Shown: positions 34,894 through 49,548, counted from the first letter of the stretch. The stretch: DNA of 64,000 nt from Unio delphinus (GCA_029339505.1 JAQISU010000179.1:16802001-16866000), one strand, 5' to 3'. Program-made: numbers and translations. The notes: generated by a model not told the origin, from the letters alone.

Positions 34894-35149
34894 TTGTTGT
34901 TGTTGCTGTTGTAGTGTTTAACGCCGTTTTTCAGCACACGATAGGCTATACATGGTGGCCAATATTAATGGTGGAGGAAGAACCCGGGAAAACCCCCGGA
35001 AAGAGCCACTAACACGCGAGAAGCTACTGGCAAGCTTTCTCACATACGTACATTGGCCCAATCTGAGACTTGAACCCACAAGACAGGTGAGATGGTAGTG
35101 ATCCGTAACGGAAAAGCGCTATAGACCACTTAGCCCCTTGGGGCCCCTT
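34894..35149 (-). mobile_element. tRNA-derived SINE, full length
   Basis: Read on the - strand: a tRNA-like head with an A-box-like ctaagtggtctatagcgc and a B-box-like gggttcaagtctc, a central domain with ccgggggttttcccgggttc and attggccaccatgtatagcc, and a (CAA)n-type tail. It is flanked by an imperfect 10-bp target duplication, gcgagcgtgg (34884-34893) and gcgatcatgg (35150-35159). It is the same family as 22905-23330. The overlapping open frame 34686-35012 is not a gene. Confidence 0.85.
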
Positions 35150-35159
35150 GCGATCATGG

Positions 35160-35774
35160 TTAATAAAGTTTATATTGTAGTGTATTAGTGAATGAGTTAA
35201 TGTTTTCTGGAAGCAGAATTTAATTGAAGCCATAAATGACATTGATTGGAATCCTCGATGTAATATTTTGTTCATACTGTCTGTTGAAACGAAGTTATTT
35301 TGGAACTGCTAAAAATGTCAGAAATTTAAAAAAGAATCAATATTTATGTTGCCTTGCATGCTTTCTTTTTAAGCATTCAATGCGAACAAGATAGTGAGTT
35401 CAAATGCGAAACTCGGCGCTCTCAATGAGCGCCCAGTTTAAGAAGCAGATTATACTTCAATTTTAAGACATAATTAAACAGGTTTGGCAGGTCAGATTTC
35501 ATCCAGAGAATGGCAAATTAAAATGCGAGTGCATGTATGCGAAAGTTGGTTGTCAGAGGTGGGACAAGGCAATTTATCGAATGTCAGCATATTTGCTTGT
35601 TCACACGCAGGATTTAAACTGATGCGGAATAAATTTGACATAGAAAGAGGATACAATTAATAGCTACACTGATTGAAAAGTTTATTTAAGGTGGTATGAT
35701 ATAGAACTATTTCCAGTTCTTGGCAGTGTTAACTACAAAGACTGAACATCAAACAGATCATATAGTGACAGAAA
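35160..35774. other. No recognisable feature
   Basis: Unique-looking sequence with no gene signal. Confidence 0.45.
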
Positions 35775-35898
35775 ATGAATTTTCATGAACAGCTGTAACG
35801 TGGAACTGAAGTCAGCATGCAAACGCGTCTGCAAACATGAATTTTCATGAACAACTGTGACGTGGAACTGAAGTCACCATGCAAACGCGTCTGCAAAC
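35775..35898. repeat. 62-bp tandem duplication
   Basis: Two nearly identical 62-bp copies starting at 35775 and 35837, with the start of a third at 35899. Confidence 0.92.
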
Positions 35899-38800
35899 AT
35901 GAACTTTCTTTGTGCAATTCTTTTTGACTTTTAATGATTTAGAGAAGTGAACAAGTCGATGTATAACTATGCACCTGTATTTGACTTTATGTCTCATGCA
36001 CTAAGAGCTGATAATTGGAACAGGTTGGTCTATCTCACGCTCAAGCTAGGGTGGAATGAGATAAATGTCATTTTAAAATGCACTAAGAATGTGTCCTAAA
36101 CAATTTCATGTTCAGGCAACAATAAGTAGGATAAAAGAGGTGCTGTTTTTATATATAAAAATATAGATCTCGGTGTGATGCCTTCTGATGCTTTGACTTA
36201 GTTCTCATATTACTCGCATATGTCTACACATGAACGTTACCCACTTATGCCTATGCAAGAATGATATCTTGTAAGCTAGAAGGATAGAACACTTCAAAAT
36301 AGATCCGTAATGAATGGAACCACGACTATCAGACTACTGATGTATTAAGGATTGTTATTTTTTCTAAATTAGGCCACAATTATGTAAATTTTTCACCTAT
36401 GCGGACTTTGTTTCTTTGTTCTCAGACTGTATGTTTCTACACAGCTACATTGTAATAGAATGTTTTGAAGTTCGTGTTCGTGCACGCTCTCTGTACAATT
36501 ATTACCCCTGGTAAACCGGGTGTCTCTGGCATTATTAATACAGCTAACTATTCATTTTTGTTTTTCCTTTCTTTCTGTTTGAAGAATTAACTATAACAAC
36601 GAAGAGTTCAAAATGCAAGAATTTAAAGCCAACGATAATCCTCATAACGCTTGACTCCTGCATAAAGTGTACATCTTCTGCTACTTGCAGCGTGCACGTC
36701 AGTTGAATAATACATCGTCGAGTTTAACGAAAACTGAAGAAAAAGAGGGCATGATGTGGATAATCAAATGATTGAGAGTATTTAGAGAGTTTTGAGAATT
36801 CACTTTAAACTAAATTTTTGCCAGATTGCCTTAGGACTCCATTAGGGTTCCTCCTCCAACACAGATACGACGAACATTACCTACTGCTTCCGCATATTGG
36901 GAAATGAAAGAAGCTAATAAATCTCAACCGTCCATATCATCTCTGGAGTTTTAGATGCGTCATTTGTTAAAGCAAAAGCGACGACAGAGTTCTGGTTAAT
37001 TTTCCGCTCGACTTTCCGTCTTCTTCTGTTTAAATTGATAGTTTTGACAGTCTGGATGAGTTTCTACCCAATTCTATCCAGCCCAGGTAGAGCATGTCCC
37101 GCTCCCTCGCATGTTCCAGCTTTAATTTCGTGCTGGTAAGTCTAGGTTCATCGATTTTATCAACGACTTGAATCTCAGCTATCGACCTACCGTCCATACG
37201 TTCGGCTCTCGATACATACCTTTTATTTACCGTATGGCTTTCTTTACATATCGTCCCATACCATACCGAGTTGCTCCATGGACGTTGAAATTTCCTGGGA
37301 TCTTCTTGATAGATTTGTCCCTCTGCCGAACATTATTATTACTTGTGCAGTATAGGTATAGGCACTACTGTCCGCACCCCTGACATTTTAATTGGCTGCT
37401 TTTGATTTCGATTCAATAACTTGTCCGGACCGATTCGAAGACTACGTTCTGTGGACAATGATAGCCATTTACTCACGGTCTGAAACTCTTGGATGTACCT
37501 CCAGAGTCTTAGAAAAAATGGCTACACGTCCTTCATATCTCCATAAATGTAATATCTGGATACCGATCTTGATTTAGACTAGAACGACATGCACAATAAT
37601 TGGAGGGATAAACCTAATGTTTGATTCTCAGATCCCACAGTGGAGAGGACTGAGTATAGTTTCTAAGGCGCAAATATAGGAATTTAAGGGGTGTTGTCGA
37701 CATCAGAATGTTTACCATCACACATCCTCTTCTGCACTAGTATATAGGGTAAAGTCCTCAGTCGTTTTTGACGACGAAAATGTCAGCCTTTCTTTATCTC
37801 ATCCCCTGTAGTCAATAAAGGTCAAGGAAATCGCCCAGAGTCTATCTGTTAAGGTCAGTGACTCAGGTATTTCTAAAGCCGTTTTGTTTCTAAAAGTCAG
37901 CTACCAGTGTCCTTTGCAATGTTGCTGCTCTAGTAAACAATCCGACACCATCTTCACGGATCTCTCGGGATTAGACAAGAAATTCACTGCCGTGAGCATG
38001 TTTGTAATATGGTGGCCACACCTTCTTTATTCAGCTTGGCGGTTCTTTCGATTTTCAGGCTTGCAGCAATTCACATCCCACCATGATCCTATGAACATCT
38101 CGTTTCTAATCACCTCTGCTGTTCGGTGGCTTTATAAAAGAAGTGCCAAGGCCCTCTCTGTCTCTCCAATTCAGACAATATGATGTGATGACCGGAGACA
38201 AGAGAATACGTAATCTTTCTTTGCACAACCCCAAAAGCAGCAGTGATCCTAATCCTATATGGAGAAAGTTTGCTAATCAGTTTAAGAGTCAGTCTTATCG
38301 ATATCAGATATAATCCAGACTCAGTGCAAAGGCCTGTAAGAATTGTATCAAACTGCCTCCTACCCTCGTGTTTCATTTCTTGCCGGACCATATTATATTT
38401 CATGTTTGCGTGTTGTCCGGAGAGCATTGCAGGATAAACAATGTAACCTTTATCAATTGACTATTGGTCCATTCATACGAAACATGTTTCTTGATACCGA
38501 TCGCATCTACATGCAGAGTTAATTAATTGAATACCTTCTTTTCAGCCAGCCTGTATAAAGTTTCGATCAGATTGTTGTGTTGGTTTCATCGCCTGGACTT
38601 GATTTCCAGTCAGTGAGCTATCAAGTCATGATACGACCTCTCTACTGTATTGTTAGAACTTGAGAGTCTTTCAAACAGGACCTGGAACGTGTTCTCAAAC
38701 ATTTTCTCAAGCGTGCAGAACAAGTTTGTGGAGTTCAAAGACGCAATTTTTTCATTTATACATGAGAAAGAGGACATTAATCCTCAAGCTGTCTCATCGT

Positions 38801-40049
38801 TGTTAAAGTGGGCAATACACATGGCATTAATCTGAGATATCGCTAGAACAGTTGCCTCATGAAAATCTCTGGTCATGAGATAAGATCCTTGCGCTTGACT
38901 GCCATATCTCTATCAAAGATATCGAAGCCATCGGTTGGTATGCACAGTCAACCTTTTTGAGTTCTGTCCGAGATTTGGCTTCACAGCGACACACGCTGGA
39001 TCTAGTAGGCAAAGTTTCAATCCCACGTGAGGCTATCAGACCCAGTGGACATCAGCCTTACATTCGGACGGGCATCCTGCGCAACTTACGCTGTCATAGC
39101 TTGTATATTGTAAGTGGGAAGACGATATTAGTATTTCTTTTTCCCAGACTTAATCAAGTCGCCTCCTGTTATGATGCTCGCAAATTAGGAGAGTGAGTTA
39201 ACCTTAATATGGGAAATCCATTCTACTTTTCTTAGAGGTTACCCAAGGTATCAGTGGGATGCTCAATATTTCTTTCGCCTATTACCTTCTCCGAACGTTA
39301 ATGTGGGCAGAAGAAATCAAATATTTAAGTAAATGTTTCTCCTAGAATGTTTAGCAATCACATTACTTTAATACACTTCCATCCTCCACACACTGCAGGC
39401 ATCCTGTTACACGATTTTCTGCTCACCACAAACCTAGCACCGCCTGTAGGCGAGAAAGGGAGGTAATGGGTATTATAGACAGAAAAGACAGATGTCTCAT
39501 TTCGGGAGATAGCAGGGCTTATATTCTTAACTTTAGTGTGATCTGGTAATTATACAAGGAGAGACATAATTTACTGAAATATTTGCTTTACATTCGTATG
39601 ATGTCGAATATAACCATACTAATTATTTTATCCTCAGTGACCATAAAAATAGTTTCTTAATTATGTTCAGACTACCTTGTGCCGCTTTCTGAAGTTTTGA
39701 TGTTCGTGAATGCAGCTATGGTGACATTGTTGATATGGCTCTAACAACAGTCACATTGGTGTGCTTATAAATGTTGTCGCAGTCGTGATTCCCGTTACAC
39801 CCGGAGCAACGTTGGCTTCAGTGGCGATTTCGCAAATAGAAAACCGTTATGGATATGTGCCATTATGAAGTTCAGGAACGTTATTATATTTTTCAATATG
39901 TTTTCTTTTCACTAGAATATTACAAGTTCTACGCTAAATGAAGGCAGACGCGTTGGTATTTTCAGATACAACTTAGATTCATTGAAAGCTTTCGATGCAT
40001 TTATTGGGACACTGAGGCAGCGCCAAATGATAATTTTTTAAGAAGTCAA
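35899..40049. other. 4-kb region without a recognised gene
   Basis: Somewhat less AT-rich between 36900 and 39200, with several short open frames on both strands (for example 37884-38183 + and 38110-38427 -). The local composition hints at decayed coding DNA, read most easily on the - strand, but no family could be identified. An upstream non-coding exon and promoter of the first methyltransferase gene may lie in this interval. Confidence 0.35.

Positions 40050-40085
<36 letters not shown>
40050..40085. repeat. (ACT)n microsatellite
   Basis: About 12 ACT triplets, followed by a short AAT run. Confidence 0.95.
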
Positions 40086-40086
<1 letters not shown>

Positions 40087-40227
40087 GATAATAATAATAA
40101 TAAAAAAACAACGTCAATAAAAAATGATATAAAAGATAACAGATATTGTAAATGTGCATCATCTTCGTTTCCTTTTGTCTTCGTTTTTTTTTCGTATCAA
40201 TATACCAATAGGAGATATTTTTTGCAG

Positions 40228-40397
40228 ATGGAAACAACAGCTGAGTTCGATGCCTACCTGGGAGGAATAGTATCGTCTTGTTTCACTACCCTAGCCATCG
40301 CCCTGGGGAGGGAGACTGGGCTGATTGACTTTTTGTGTGCCGCAGACTCTCCACTAACTATAGAACAGATTTCAGAGGGAACCAGACTAAAAAAACG
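40228..40397 (+). CDS. Methyltransferase copy 1, exon 1
   Basis: Codes for residues 1-56 and two bases of the next codon, from METTAEFDAYLGG to GTRLKK. The donor is cggtatat at 40398. The frame stays open into the intron to 40506, but the paralog exon and donor phase place the end here. Confidence 0.85.
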
Positions 40398-41734
40398 GTA
40401 TATCTTTAGCAAAGTAAATAAACCAAAATATATTTTAAATATTTCATTTTCGTTCGTGCCATATTTGTTTTCATTCTTGCTCCAAAAGATGGTTTCAAGG
40501 TGTTAATAGTTGCATGCTTTCTTTTCCAGAAACAGGCAAATTATTACTTCTATTGCACAAGCTGTAAGATTGAAAACTTTTAAATGTCACAGATCCAGTT
40601 ATGGACGATTCATTTCCTTTTTTCAAATGTGTTTAACATTAGCTTGTTTAACTTAGTCCTGTTTAACGTAGGTTTGTTAACGTAGGCTGTGTAACGTAGG
40701 CTGTGTAACGTAGGCTTGTTGAACTTAATATGCAAACGTAGGCGTGTTTAACGTATGCTTATTAGAGTATTCTTGTTGATGGGTAAAGCTGAATTGTATA
40801 AATGTAGTCGTTTATATCCATTTTATGTATCTTTTGGAACTCACGTTTATACACCTGTCAGAAATCGTGCGTATTATGTTATGGCGCTTTTCTTGCGTGC
40901 GTGCATGCGTCCGATAATAATTTCTTGTACGGCCCATATCACTGAAAGTCTTGTATATATCTTTTTGATCGTCTGATTTCTTTTCAAGGCTGCAAAGGAT
41001 GACAGTCTGAGTAGTTTTAGATGAAGCTAACACTAGATATATATTATGTCGAATTCGTAAAACGCTCACCAGTCTCACATCCAGGTTTGAAGTTAAGATT
41101 ACGGCCTGAGAAAATACAAATCAGTGACGTTCACATTTGTTTGGGTAAAAACATTTACTATCGGGGAATTTCACTGAAATTGTTGCACCATATATTGCAG
41201 TTAGATATGTGTTGTATATTACAGCCGCTCACGAAGTCACAGTAAAAAGTTCAAGGTCAAATTGAATGCAAATTCAAACCCACATTTATCCTTGTATAGG
41301 GTATTTAATTTGAGCCATTGATACTATTTTAAAGAATCCTAAGTCATTTGTATATCATGAAAATATTATTTGTCACATATCACCGCCATGCATCACGTCG
41401 AAACACCCTGATCACTTCATGTAGACCAGCATCATTTTAATGGAATATAAACCATTTTTTTTAATTCTTGTCTGGTTTGTAATGATACTTGAATTACAAA
41501 CTACTTGAATTACTTGTATAATCATCATGCGATAAACATAAGTCTATACTATTTACTTTTGCAGTCTTATTTTCATGAAACCGTAACCAACTGTTTATAT
41601 TAGCAAGTGCTTTTAAGTTTGTAGGAATACTGTCGTATCTTGACAAACCTTTGCACATACAACCGTGAAGTGGAAACATTTTCTGTCCCACAAAAATACA
41701 CCCGTGTAGTGGAAACATTTTATGTCCCGTCTTG

Positions 41735-41765
<31 letters not shown>

Positions 41766-43806
41766 AAGTAGAGACATTTTGTATCGCATTTTGATAAATC
41801 TTTGGACACTCAGCCGTGAGGTGGAAACATTATGTGACCCGTCTTGACAAATCTTTGCACACATCCCTGTGAAGTGGAAATATTATGTATCGCCTCTAGA
41901 CAAATCTTTACACATACATCCGTGACTTAGAAGAAATTTGTTGTTTTGCACATACACCCGTAAAGTGAAAACATTTGTATCCAGTCTTGACAAATCTTTG
42001 TAAATATACCCGTGGAATGGAAACATTTTGTAACGCGTCTTGACAAACCTTTGTAAATATACCCGTGGAATGGAAACATTTTGTAACGCGTCTTGACAAA
42101 CCTTTGAATATATACCCGTGAAGTAGAACAGCGGCGTCACTAGGGTTGGTTTCACCCAGTGCGGTAAACTCATGGTGTCACCCCTCCAGACTAATAAATA
42201 AGCACCAGACGCTCTGCAGACTGCATGGTGGCACCCTGTGCCTGCTAGTCATGTATTTAACTATGATCAGTTATCCGCTTATGAAATCCAACTAGACCGA
42301 GCAGTGTGTGCTCTGTAAAATTTGCAATTTTCATTTTGGCGTCACCCCTCTGAGATGGTGTCACCTTGTGCGGCCCGCAATCCCCGCACCCCTCTAGCAA
42401 CGCCACTGAAATAGAACAATCAGAAGCACATTTAATTGAATTCCATGACCAGTACCCTTCAGCAACTCATATAGAATGACCACCACTAATCTGATGCCCA
42501 TGCTATGCTGTTTATACAGACAAGTAGCAAACTAACCAATCAGAAAGTTACTTACCACTTGTCATGCAATAGAACAACCCAGCATGAACAGCACTCAGGG
42601 TAGTTTCAATGCTCAGAGTGAACAAAACTCAATAGGTAATCCTGGTTCAAGGTTGACTAAATGGCTATGTATGTAAAAAAAAATGATAATAACACTAATT
42701 GCAACTGATGATTTTATTTCACTCATCTTTTAAAAACATTAATTAGATAAAATAATAAAATACACACTTCTGCCAATTTAAAACACGAATATATAAACTT
42801 ATAAAATATATGCTCCTGCTACATCTTCACTATCTGATCGAATTGTATATTATACCTACAAAATTATCTTCGCTTATGCACTGTTTTTGCACACGCTCTT
42901 GACCTGCCACCAAATTATGCATGTACAAATTGCAATGATGTGAAGATCAGGGGTGCGTTACGGCGCTGTGACCTGAAAATTATCTCACGTTTAATTTGAT
43001 GTTCAGATGCCTTGGTAACTTTGTAAAGAAACGAATTCATGTTTACTATTCGACTGAACGAAAATAACGAAAATATATGAATACAAATCTTGGCTGAATC
43101 ATATTTGTGACCTCAAACTCCAAAACCACAATCGTCAGTCACTCACTGATTGTAAAACTCTCACGGGAAAAAGTAGCGCTATTGGTGCTATCGGCCTAAT
43201 GCAAGCTTTGGTTGTGAAGATGTGCTTAGGCCATTATTAGTTAGAGAAAGCATTGTTTTGGGAAGTGGGAGATGCTGTTTGAAAATTTCTAGCAAAGCAG
43301 TTGAACTTTACTAATCGTGTAAACTCCATACTCGTGTATTCGTGTAACGTCGATATAAATCAACTTGATTCAGATATGTACAGGAGTGGCTTGGTGCCAT
43401 GGTTTCGGCTAGACTCGTCCAGCTAGATGTTGAGTCCAACAAGTTTTTCGTCCAACCCAATCACCGACAACCTCTTCGAGTCCGAGGGGCTTTCGCACAA
43501 GGGATAGGGCCCTGGTGTAAACGATTTGACTTGGTCAAGTCATGCTTCCAAAAGGATGGACCTCTTGGTAATAATAATGTCCTAATACATTGTCCAAATA
43601 GAACATGTAAACTTAAAAGCAGAGCTGGAGGTTTCAAAGTTTGTTTTTTTTTTTTTTTTTGGGGGGGGGTGGGGGGGTCTTTATAGCAAATAAAATATTT
43701 TGCACCAGTATATCACGGGCAGTGATATCTTGCAATTTACTGTGACTTGTGTCATAAAGTTAAAGACTGCGCGATTAAACCATTAATAGTAATAGTTTTC
43801 AGCGCG

Positions 43807-43852
<46 letters not shown>

Positions 43853-45053
43853 CGTGTTATCCCGAACATGTGTTGGAACATGACAAAGTCTTTCATCTTT
43901 CTAGCTGTATTTTGGTGTCTTTTTGTCGGTTTAGAATCATACTAGTTTTAGATTACTTCATGAGATTATTTTGCAGGTTTCGAGTATTCAGAAGAGCCCA
44001 GCTGGTTTGAATGGTTTGATTCCTATAGATCTGTCACATGTGATGATGTTGTAGAACAGGAAATCATTCCATTTCTTGGATCCACATTGAAAGAGAAACT
44101 TGGTGAGCTTTAATTTGAAAATTGAAATAAAAATATTAAAATGTCATTACAAAAATTAATAGTACAAGAGATAAAGAATATCGTATTTTATTTAAGTCAT
44201 GACGGATAAAGTACTTGAAGTAGGTTAGACGGTAATTTGTTGTTTAAAATGAAAAAGAGATCCTTAGACATACTAATTTTAGAATAGAGGTATATACAAC
44301 TGGTATATCAAAGTGTGATCCGCATGAGGACAATTGCATAAAATAAAAAAACTCAATGATAATAAATTTTATCAACATACTCAAAGCTATTTTCATTCCA
44401 TCAAAAGAATTAAATGTAGAATGATACATCATATTTGTTTTATGTATGTGACTGTGTTAATTAAAAGGGTCTGCATATACCTCAATTCAATTCCAGAATG
44501 TGGCATTCGTGTGGTTGATATAGGAAGTGGTACTGGGAATTATACAATAGCCCTTGCAAAGATGTTTCCAAAATCTACATTTGTTGGTGTGGAATATGCG
44601 GAAGTAGGTGTGCACAAGGCAGAAGAAAAGGCTAAAGAGAAAGGTCTCCAGAATGTCACCTTTCAGAAAGGAGATGCACACAACCTTCCAGACTCCTGGA
44701 CTGAGATGTTTGATTGGGTGTTCATCTATGACGTCTTACATGACATAGCAGACCCTCATAAGGCAATCCGTGAGGTGCGCCGAATCATGAAACACGATAG
44801 CGTTTTCTCTCTTGTTGAGATTGGCGTTCACAGCGACCTTTCACACAATGTCGGTGATAAAACTGCCGCCATGTACTACTCTGCTAGTATGTTTGTCTGT
44901 CTCCCATCAAGCCTGTCCCTTGAACCCCATAAGGGATATGGGGCTTGTTGGGGTATGGAAGAATGTGAGAAAGCAGTGGTCGAAGGCGGATTGAGAGTAA
45001 TCAACAAAACCAAGATAGCTGGAACGAAAATATTATTTGTATGCGCGAAATGA
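40228..45053 (+). CDS. SAM-dependent methyltransferase with winged-helix N-terminus, copy 1
   Basis: Exons 40228-40397, 43374-43567, 43977-44102 and 44497-45053 join to a 348-residue protein. Residues about 20-110 form a winged-helix-like region (ETGLIDFL, PLTIEQISEGT, RYVQEWLGAMVSARLV). Residues 164-348 form a Rossmann methyltransferase domain: motif I VVDIGSGTGN (169-178), acidic E196 in FVGVEYAE for the ribose, GDAHNLP (222-228) and FDWVFIYDVLHD (235-246). This is the layout of the Rv2258c-like family, whose substrates are largely unknown. All introns are GT-AG, phases 2, 1, 1. The start codon follows directly on a splice-acceptor-like ttttttgcag, so an upstream non-coding exon is likely. 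A candidate polyadenylation signal AATAAA is at 45320. There is no sign of damage. It is probably cytosolic: no signal peptide or membrane segment is seen. Confidence 0.9.
40640..40770. repeat. Short degenerate repeat in intron 1 of copy 1
   Basis: About eight copies of a 14-18-bp phrase of the form tgtttaacgtaggct. Confidence 0.7.
41640..42125. repeat. 53-57-bp minisatellite in intron 1 of copy 1
   Basis: About eight or nine units of the form cccgtgaagtggaaacattt, tgt-ccgtcttgacaaa, cctttg-acatac. Two adjacent units (from 42001 and 42054) are virtually identical. A (CA)n run at 41736-41762 replaces part of one unit. Confidence 0.9.
42129..42408. mobile_element. hAT-type short element (280 bp) in intron 1 of copy 1
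   Basis: Terminal inverted repeats CAGCGGCGTCACTAGGG and, reversed from the right, CAGTGGCGTTGCTAGAGG. The flanking 8-bp duplications differ by one base, aagtagaa (42121-42128) and aaatagaa (42409-42416). The interior carries gtgtcacccctc and gtgcggcccgca phrases shared with the worn element at 6765-6972. Confidence 0.85.
42417..43373. other. Intron 1 of copy 1, unannotated part
   Basis: No repeat or exon-like segment seen before the exon 2 acceptor. Confidence 0.5.
43374..43567 (+). CDS. Methyltransferase copy 1, exon 2
   Basis: Acceptor ttgattcag before atatgtacag; donor ggtaataa. Codes for RYVQEWLGAMVSARLVQLDV through FQKDGPL, the end of the winged-helix region and the linker. It has the same length (194 bp) and phases as exon 2 of copy 2. 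Confidence 0.9.
43811..43850. repeat. (GA)n microsatellite in intron 2 of copy 1
   Basis: About 20 GA repeats. A poly-T/poly-G tract lies just upstream at 43647-43677. Confidence 0.95.
43977..44102 (+). CDS. Methyltransferase copy 1, exon 3
   Basis: Acceptor ttttgcag, donor ggtgagc. Codes for 42 residues, GFEYSEEPSWFEWFDSYRS to GSTLKEKL, a helical bridge to the catalytic domain. Confidence 0.9.
44497..45053 (+). CDS. Methyltransferase copy 1, exon 4
   Basis: Acceptor caattccag. Codes for the whole Rossmann domain from ECGIRVVDIG to ILFVCAK and the stop at 45051-45053. The open frame reaches left to 44334 only by chance. Confidence 0.93.
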
Positions 45054-45068
45054 GTCATATAAGCCTTT

Positions 45069-45071
<3 letters not shown>

Positions 45072-45143
<72 letters not shown>
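45072..45143. repeat. (AT)n microsatellite just after copy 1
   Basis: About 36 AT repeats beginning 19 bp after the stop codon, so they lie in the 3' untranslated region if the AATAAA at 45320 is used. Confidence 0.97.
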
Positions 45144-45147
<4 letters not shown>

Positions 45148-45868
45148 GGCTGTCAAAGTGTTGGTATGAAGCAATTTGAAAGATCAGTACAACTGGTATA
45201 TCAAATTGTGATTTCTACGCGCATGTAAATATTGTTTCAACATTAGGTTATATTTCAACAGTCGCTTTTATATTCTCGAAATATGTGATGAATTTCCACT
45301 GATAAATCATTAGCGTTGTAATAAAATAGCGATAAAAATAATCCCTGTCGTCAAAATGAATTAAACATTGTGCAGGATTTCATCGAGATCCTCTCTGCTT
45401 GTTTTTCTCTCACGCACAAGGGAAATAATACGGGGATGTGGAGTGAGGGAAGAAAAAGAAAACTGATCTTGCACCAAGTAACCTATAGCAACCTAGAAAT
45501 TCGTAACAGTTGGGTGTAATCGTTCCATGAAATTTTAAGTGCTAACGGTCACAGTACCAATGATATAACGTTGCAATATTTTGTCAAGATTTGTACGCTA
45601 CAATTATATGAAAGGAGGAATACATGTATTATTATCTATTTAATGCTTTGTCTGTTTTTTTCTTACTTTATGTTTTTTTTAATATATAACCTATTAATAC
45701 TGGTCTAGTGACATATTTATTAATACAAATGTCTGAAGCCCGCTCTACCCTCCCTCAACCGTTATCCATCATTGTGTGGGTTGGTAAGGCTGCAGACTAA
45801 TCGACCAATGGAAAAACAGGGATGGGAAATGAATCAATGCCTTTTTGGTAAGTCTTCCCAACCCCATC

Positions 45869-45874
45869 TCTCTC

Positions 45875-45949
<75 letters not shown>
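45869..45949. repeat. (CT)n microsatellite
   Basis: About 40 CT repeats. Both overlapping open frames are artefacts. Confidence 0.97.
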
Positions 45950-45952
<3 letters not shown>

Positions 45953-46539
45953 TAGAAAGATACCAGCGAAATTCCGTTAAAAAAAGCGTGGATGATTTAT
46001 GAAAACGAACGCGTTCATTGTACAAGTAGTTAAACATGCTGTGGTAGTGATCTACTTTCTTCATTTAAACCATCGTTCTAGTTTAAATCGTTCCACTCGC
46101 GCATTTATGCATCCTTCCTGTACAAAATATTAACTAGATTCAACATTAAAACATCAGTTAAACTCCATTGTGAAACTTCGAGACATTTTGGAACAACTTT
46201 CAAGTTGTGACATCTAGTAGATTCTTCTCTGCCCAAATAAATACATCAATGTAACAAAGTACTTAGGTGGCGCCAAACACAGATATGCATCATTTATTTA
46301 CCTTTTGATGCGTCCTCTTGAAAATACAGGCAATATTTAGTATTAAAAAATTGTAAATGTGCCCTGCTTTTGATATAATTTGTTGGCTTTATGTACCGGT
46401 GGCATAGATTGTTAATTAAAGACTCGTGTATTATTTTCTACTGTTTTGCGTTGATACAATTGTCAATCGCAGAGAATGTCCACACAGTTTAGCCATAGTT
46501 TATTGGTGAAATTGTTTTACATGAATTGTATCATATAAT
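45950..46539. other. No recognisable feature
   Basis: AT-rich intergenic sequence. Confidence 0.45.
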
Positions 46540-46960
46540 AACCTTTCACAGTATGGGAATGTACATATTTTTAATATCACCTTTTACAGGATGTGAATGT
46601 ACATATTTTGAAAATCACCTTTCACAGAATGTGAATGTACCGACTTTGAATATCACCTTTTACAGTATGCGAATGTACAGACTTTGAATGTCACCTTTCA
46701 CATGTCACCTTTCACAGTATGTGAATGTACAGACTTTGAATGTCACCTTTGACAGTATGTGAATGTACAGACTTTGAATGTCACCTTTGACAGTATGTGA
46801 AGGTACAGACTTTAAATATCACCTTTGACAGTATGGGAATGTACAGACTTTGAATATCACCTTTGACAGTATGTGAATGTACAGACTTTGAATATCGCCT
46901 TTGACAGTATGGGAATGTACAGACTTTGAATATCACCTTTCACAGTATGGGAAATGTACA
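46540..46960. repeat. 38-bp minisatellite
   Basis: About 11 units of 38 bp with the core gtgaatgtacagactttgaa and a tcacctttgacag segment. Confidence 0.93.
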
Positions 46961-47265
46961 GTGCATAAATACCTGATGTAATTGCTACACATTTTGCATT
47001 AAATTAGCAGACAGTGGATAAATACCTGATCTAATTGCTACACATTTTGCATTAAATTAGCAGACAGTGCATTCCTGATGTAATTGTACATATTTTGCTT
47101 TAAATTAGCGGACAGTGCATACATACCTGATGCAATTGCTACACATTTTGCATTAAAGTAGCAGACAGTGGTTTAATGCCTGATCTAATTGCTACACATT
47201 TTGCATTAAATTAGCAGACAGTGCATACATACCTGATGTAATTGCTACACATTTTGCATTAAAAA
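46961..47265. repeat. 53-bp minisatellite
   Basis: About five to six units containing acctgatgtaattgctacac and attttgcattaaattagc. It begins directly where the 38-bp array ends. Confidence 0.92.
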
Positions 47266-47454
47266 AGGTGGATATTTATGCGAAAGCTATTACGGTATTG
47301 AGGGGACATGCTAATAAGCTATCATGATATCGAGGGGACATGCTAATAAGAAATGAACGACTCTTGAATAGTGTTAATGGAATGAACTATTAAACCCATT
47401 GCTACAGGAATGGATAACAACATAAAAAGGTACACATTGTTATACTGCAATATA

Positions 47455-47479
47455 AAGAAGAAGAAGAAGAAGAAGAAGA

Positions 47480-47548
<69 letters not shown>
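47455..47548. repeat. (AAG)n(AG)n microsatellite
   Basis: About nine AAG triplets and then about 33 AG repeats. Confidence 0.97.
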
Positions 47549-49338
<1,790 letters not shown>

Positions 49339-49346
49339 GAGCGTAC

Positions 49347-49540
49347 CAGAGACGTAGCGATGATATTTTGCACCCGGGGATGAACTATAAAATTGGCGCC
49401 CCAGCGATCTTGTGACCGATTTATTACCCTTGTTTTCTTATTATAATGTAACGTTGCAAGCCTCATTTTGGCTCCCCTGTACCTTGGCGCCCGGGGAAAT
49501 ATGTACCCCCCTGCCCCCCCCCCCCTTAGCTACGCCTCTG
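49347..49540. mobile_element. hAT-type short element (194 bp)
   Basis: Terminal inverted repeats CAGAGACGTAGCGATG and, reversed from the right, CAGAGGCGTAGCTAAG. It is flanked by the perfect 8-bp duplication GAGCGTAC (49339-49346 and 49541-49548). The interior has gcgcccgggg phrases like those in the inner and outer hAT elements at 22796-23865. Confidence 0.9.
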
Positions 49541-49548
49541 GAGCGTAC

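Noticed and set aside
38110..38427. 105-residue - strand frame and neighbouring short frames at 37168-39196
   Set aside because: The region looks mildly coding-like in composition, but no motif or family could be recognised and the frames do not join into a plausible protein.
40398..40506. 3' extension of the exon 1 frame of copy 1
   Set aside because: The extension has no counterpart in copy 2, and the gtatat donor gives the phase needed for exon 2.
44334..44496. 5' extension of the exon 4 frame of methyltransferase copy 1
   Set aside because: Sequence before 44497 does not match the paralog, and a good acceptor (caattccag) with the correct phase lies at 44496.
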